Shown piece by piece: positions 13,958 to 16,665 of a DNA stretch of 16,665 bases. This DNA is from an uncultured Parasphingopyxis sp. Its GTDB lineage: Bacteria > Pseudomonadota > Alphaproteobacteria > Sphingomonadales > Sphingomonadaceae. How positions within the stretch are numbered: the stretch's first letter is position 1; each line of letters starts with the position of its first letter. The translations under genes and the position numbers were made by a program. Under the pieces are notes generated by a model. It saw only the letters and a program-made list of their open reading frames with translations. It was not told the DNA's origin and did no database searches. The stretch covers positions 1 through 16,665 of the forward strand of contig CAJQMX010000177.1 of assembly GCA_905479515.1 (NCBI GenBank), given 5' to 3'.

Positions 13958-14842
13958 TTATCGCCCGGTGCGCGCTTCGATTGCCTGGACCACCGCGATC
14001 ATGTCATCCTTGTCGCGGCCCATGGCCTCGGTTTCCGCGTAGAGCGCTTCACAGACGTTCATCAGGGGAGAGGCCGTACCGGCGGTCCTCGCGGCCGCCA
14101 CCACCAGACGGCTGTTTTTTAACACGTCCGAGATACCGGCCTGACGGCTGAAATCACGGGTGCGGAGCTTGTCGATCTTCACGCGGGAGACATCGCTGGC
14201 TATTGGTCCGGCGTTGAGGATGTCGGCGAAACTGTCCATGTCGAGCCCGTGGCGCGCGGCGAAATGCGCGGCTTCGGCAAGGCCGGTGACCATGGTGATC
14301 AGGAAAGTGTTGACTGCCAGTTTCATCTGCAAGGCGGCGGGCACGGCGCCACAGTCGAAAAGCTGCTTGCAGATCGGCGAGAGCAGGGGGCGCAGGCGTT
14401 CGATCTCCTCCGAAGGCCCGGCCAGCATGCCGACGAGTTGCCCCCTCTCCGCCGGTTTTCGAGAACCCGAGACCGGCGCCTCGACAAAGCACCCGCCTGC
14501 CGTGGCGATGTCTTGCGACAGGTGAAAGGAATAGTCAGCCGAGGTCGTGCCCATCGACACGATGCAATGCCCGTCGACGCGGCGCGTGAAGGCCTCGGTG
14601 CCGCGGCCCAGCACGGCATCGGTCGCCCCCTCGTTTTCCAGCATAAGGAGCACCGTGTTGCAGTGCTCGAAGACCTCGTCCACATCGGCGGCCACCACGG
14701 CCCCGACCTCTTTCAAGGACGCGGTGCGCTCCGGTGTCCGGTTCCAGACCATCAGGGGCCGTCCGGCGCGGCGCAGGTTCAGCGCCATAGGTTCGCCCAT
14801 GGTGCCCAGCCCGATAAAGCCGATCTGCTCTCCTGTTTCCAT
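13958..14842 (-). CDS. 3-hydroxyisobutyrate dehydrogenase-family oxidoreductase
   Basis: This is a 294-residue beta-hydroxyacid dehydrogenase. The Rossmann dinucleotide motif GFIGLGTMGEPMA (glycines 11-16) opens the NAD-binding domain. The substrate loop EAPVSGS is at 121-127, and the catalytic lysine K174 with N178 lies in MKLAVNTFL, followed by the all-helical C-terminal domain ending near KDDMIAVVQAIEARTGR. The family oxidises or reduces 3-hydroxyacids (3-hydroxyisobutyrate, tartronate semialdehyde, related compounds) with NAD(P). I start at 14842 because GGGAGG lies just upstream and the Rossmann motif follows at once; the open frame reaches further, to 15034, only by reading through the riboswitch region antisense. 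The gene is divergent from the thiC leader. Confidence 0.9.
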   Translation of the reverse strand: METGEQIGFIGLGTMGEPMALNLRRAGRPLMVWNRTPERTASLKEVGAVVAADVDEVFEHCNTVLLMLENEGATDAVLGRGTEAFTRRVDGHCIVSMGTTSADYSFHLSQDIATAGGCFVEAPVSGSRKPAERGQLVGMLAGPSEEIERLRPLLSPICKQLFDCGAVPAALQMKLAVNTFLITMVTGLAEAAHFAARHGLDMDSFADILNAGPIASDVSRVKIDKLRTRDFSRQAGISDVLKNSRLVVAAARTAGTASPLMNVCEALYAETEAMGRDKDDMIAVVQAIEARTGR

Positions 14843-14985
14843 GACTGCCTCCCGTGTCTGCGGAACACAAGCTAGCCGACCTCGACAATTTGGAATAACG
14901 AATTGATCGAAAGTTTGCATTCTATAAATCGGGTAGAATTTCCTGCCGCCGATGTTGACAGTGGCAGGTTTCTCGGGCAGCTTGC
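14843..14985. promoter_or_regulatory. Divergent promoter region between the dehydrogenase gene and the thiC leader
   Basis: The region contains an interrupted inverted repeat ATTCTA-N9-TAGAAT at 14919-14939; its right arm TAGAAT also looks like a -10 box for thiC, without a convincing -35. A further stem GTGGCA (14961-14966) with TGCCAC (14983-14988) borders the aptamer and could compete with its P1 helix. A TTGACA at 14955-14960 is too close to the aptamer to serve as the thiC -35 element. Assignments are tentative. Confidence 0.3.

Positions 14986-16665
<1,680 letters not shown>

Noticed and set aside
14955..14960. TTGACA as the thiC -35 box
   Set aside because: A start 35 bp later would fall inside the TPP aptamer and destroy helix P1, so it cannot drive the riboswitch transcript.

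Overview
The window looks like a piece of an alphaproteobacterial chromosome, most likely a member of the Rhodobacteraceae. The clues are a GC-rich thiC behind a THI-box leader, GC-rich transporter and LysR genes, and alphaproteobacterial-type insertion sequences. This assignment is inference from protein flavour and base composition; there is no rRNA or other marker gene here.

Layout. (1) Positions 1-2500 are an insertion-sequence graveyard. A frameshifted IS3-type orfA remnant (1-169) abuts an intact-looking IS3-family element (170-1400, two ORFs, minus strand). This abuts the first 102 codons of an IS110-family recombinase with a strongly structured upstream region, then the 3' end of another IS3 orfB (plus strand), then tnpC and tnpB fragments of an IS66 element. 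(2) At 2477-2565 the IS66 fragment runs straight into a tiny type I-C-like CRISPR remnant: one truncated repeat, one 34-nt spacer and one full 32-nt repeat. There are no cas genes in the window. (3) Positions 2609-9354 are visibly more AT-rich and carry a LysR regulator (minus) divergent from a plus-strand cluster: a nitrilase-superfamily amidohydrolase, then a complete HAAT-type (branched-chain amino acid/amide/urea-like) ABC importer made of a periplasmic binding protein, two ATPases and two permeases. This reads as a horizontally acquired uptake-and-hydrolysis module for an unknown nitrogen compound. (4) An IS6-family element (9408-10226) closes the right side of that module. (5) Positions 10406-13570 hold a HAD-like hydrolase, a LysR regulator, and a divergent pair of exporters (EamA/DMT and LysE/RhtB families). 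(6) Downstream lie a truncated PaiB-like FMN-binding regulator fragment, a 3-hydroxyisobutyrate dehydrogenase-family gene (minus), a TPP riboswitch, and thiC, which runs off the right edge.

How the parts work together. The LysR at 2609-3556 probably controls the hydrolase/transporter cluster from the 69-bp divergent region, which contains clear dyads. The second LysR probably controls the EamA-LysE exporters from a 69-bp divergent region with a 7-bp-arm palindrome. The thiC leader carries a full TPP aptamer and a possible Shine-Dalgarno-sequestering stem, fitting translational feedback by thiamine pyrophosphate.

The most unusual signals are the orphan CRISPR fragment welded to IS66, the nested hairpins upstream of the IS110 fragment (a possible bridge-RNA relic), and the IS-bracketed, AT-rich amidase/ABC operon. 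No wholly new defence or mobile system could be demonstrated.
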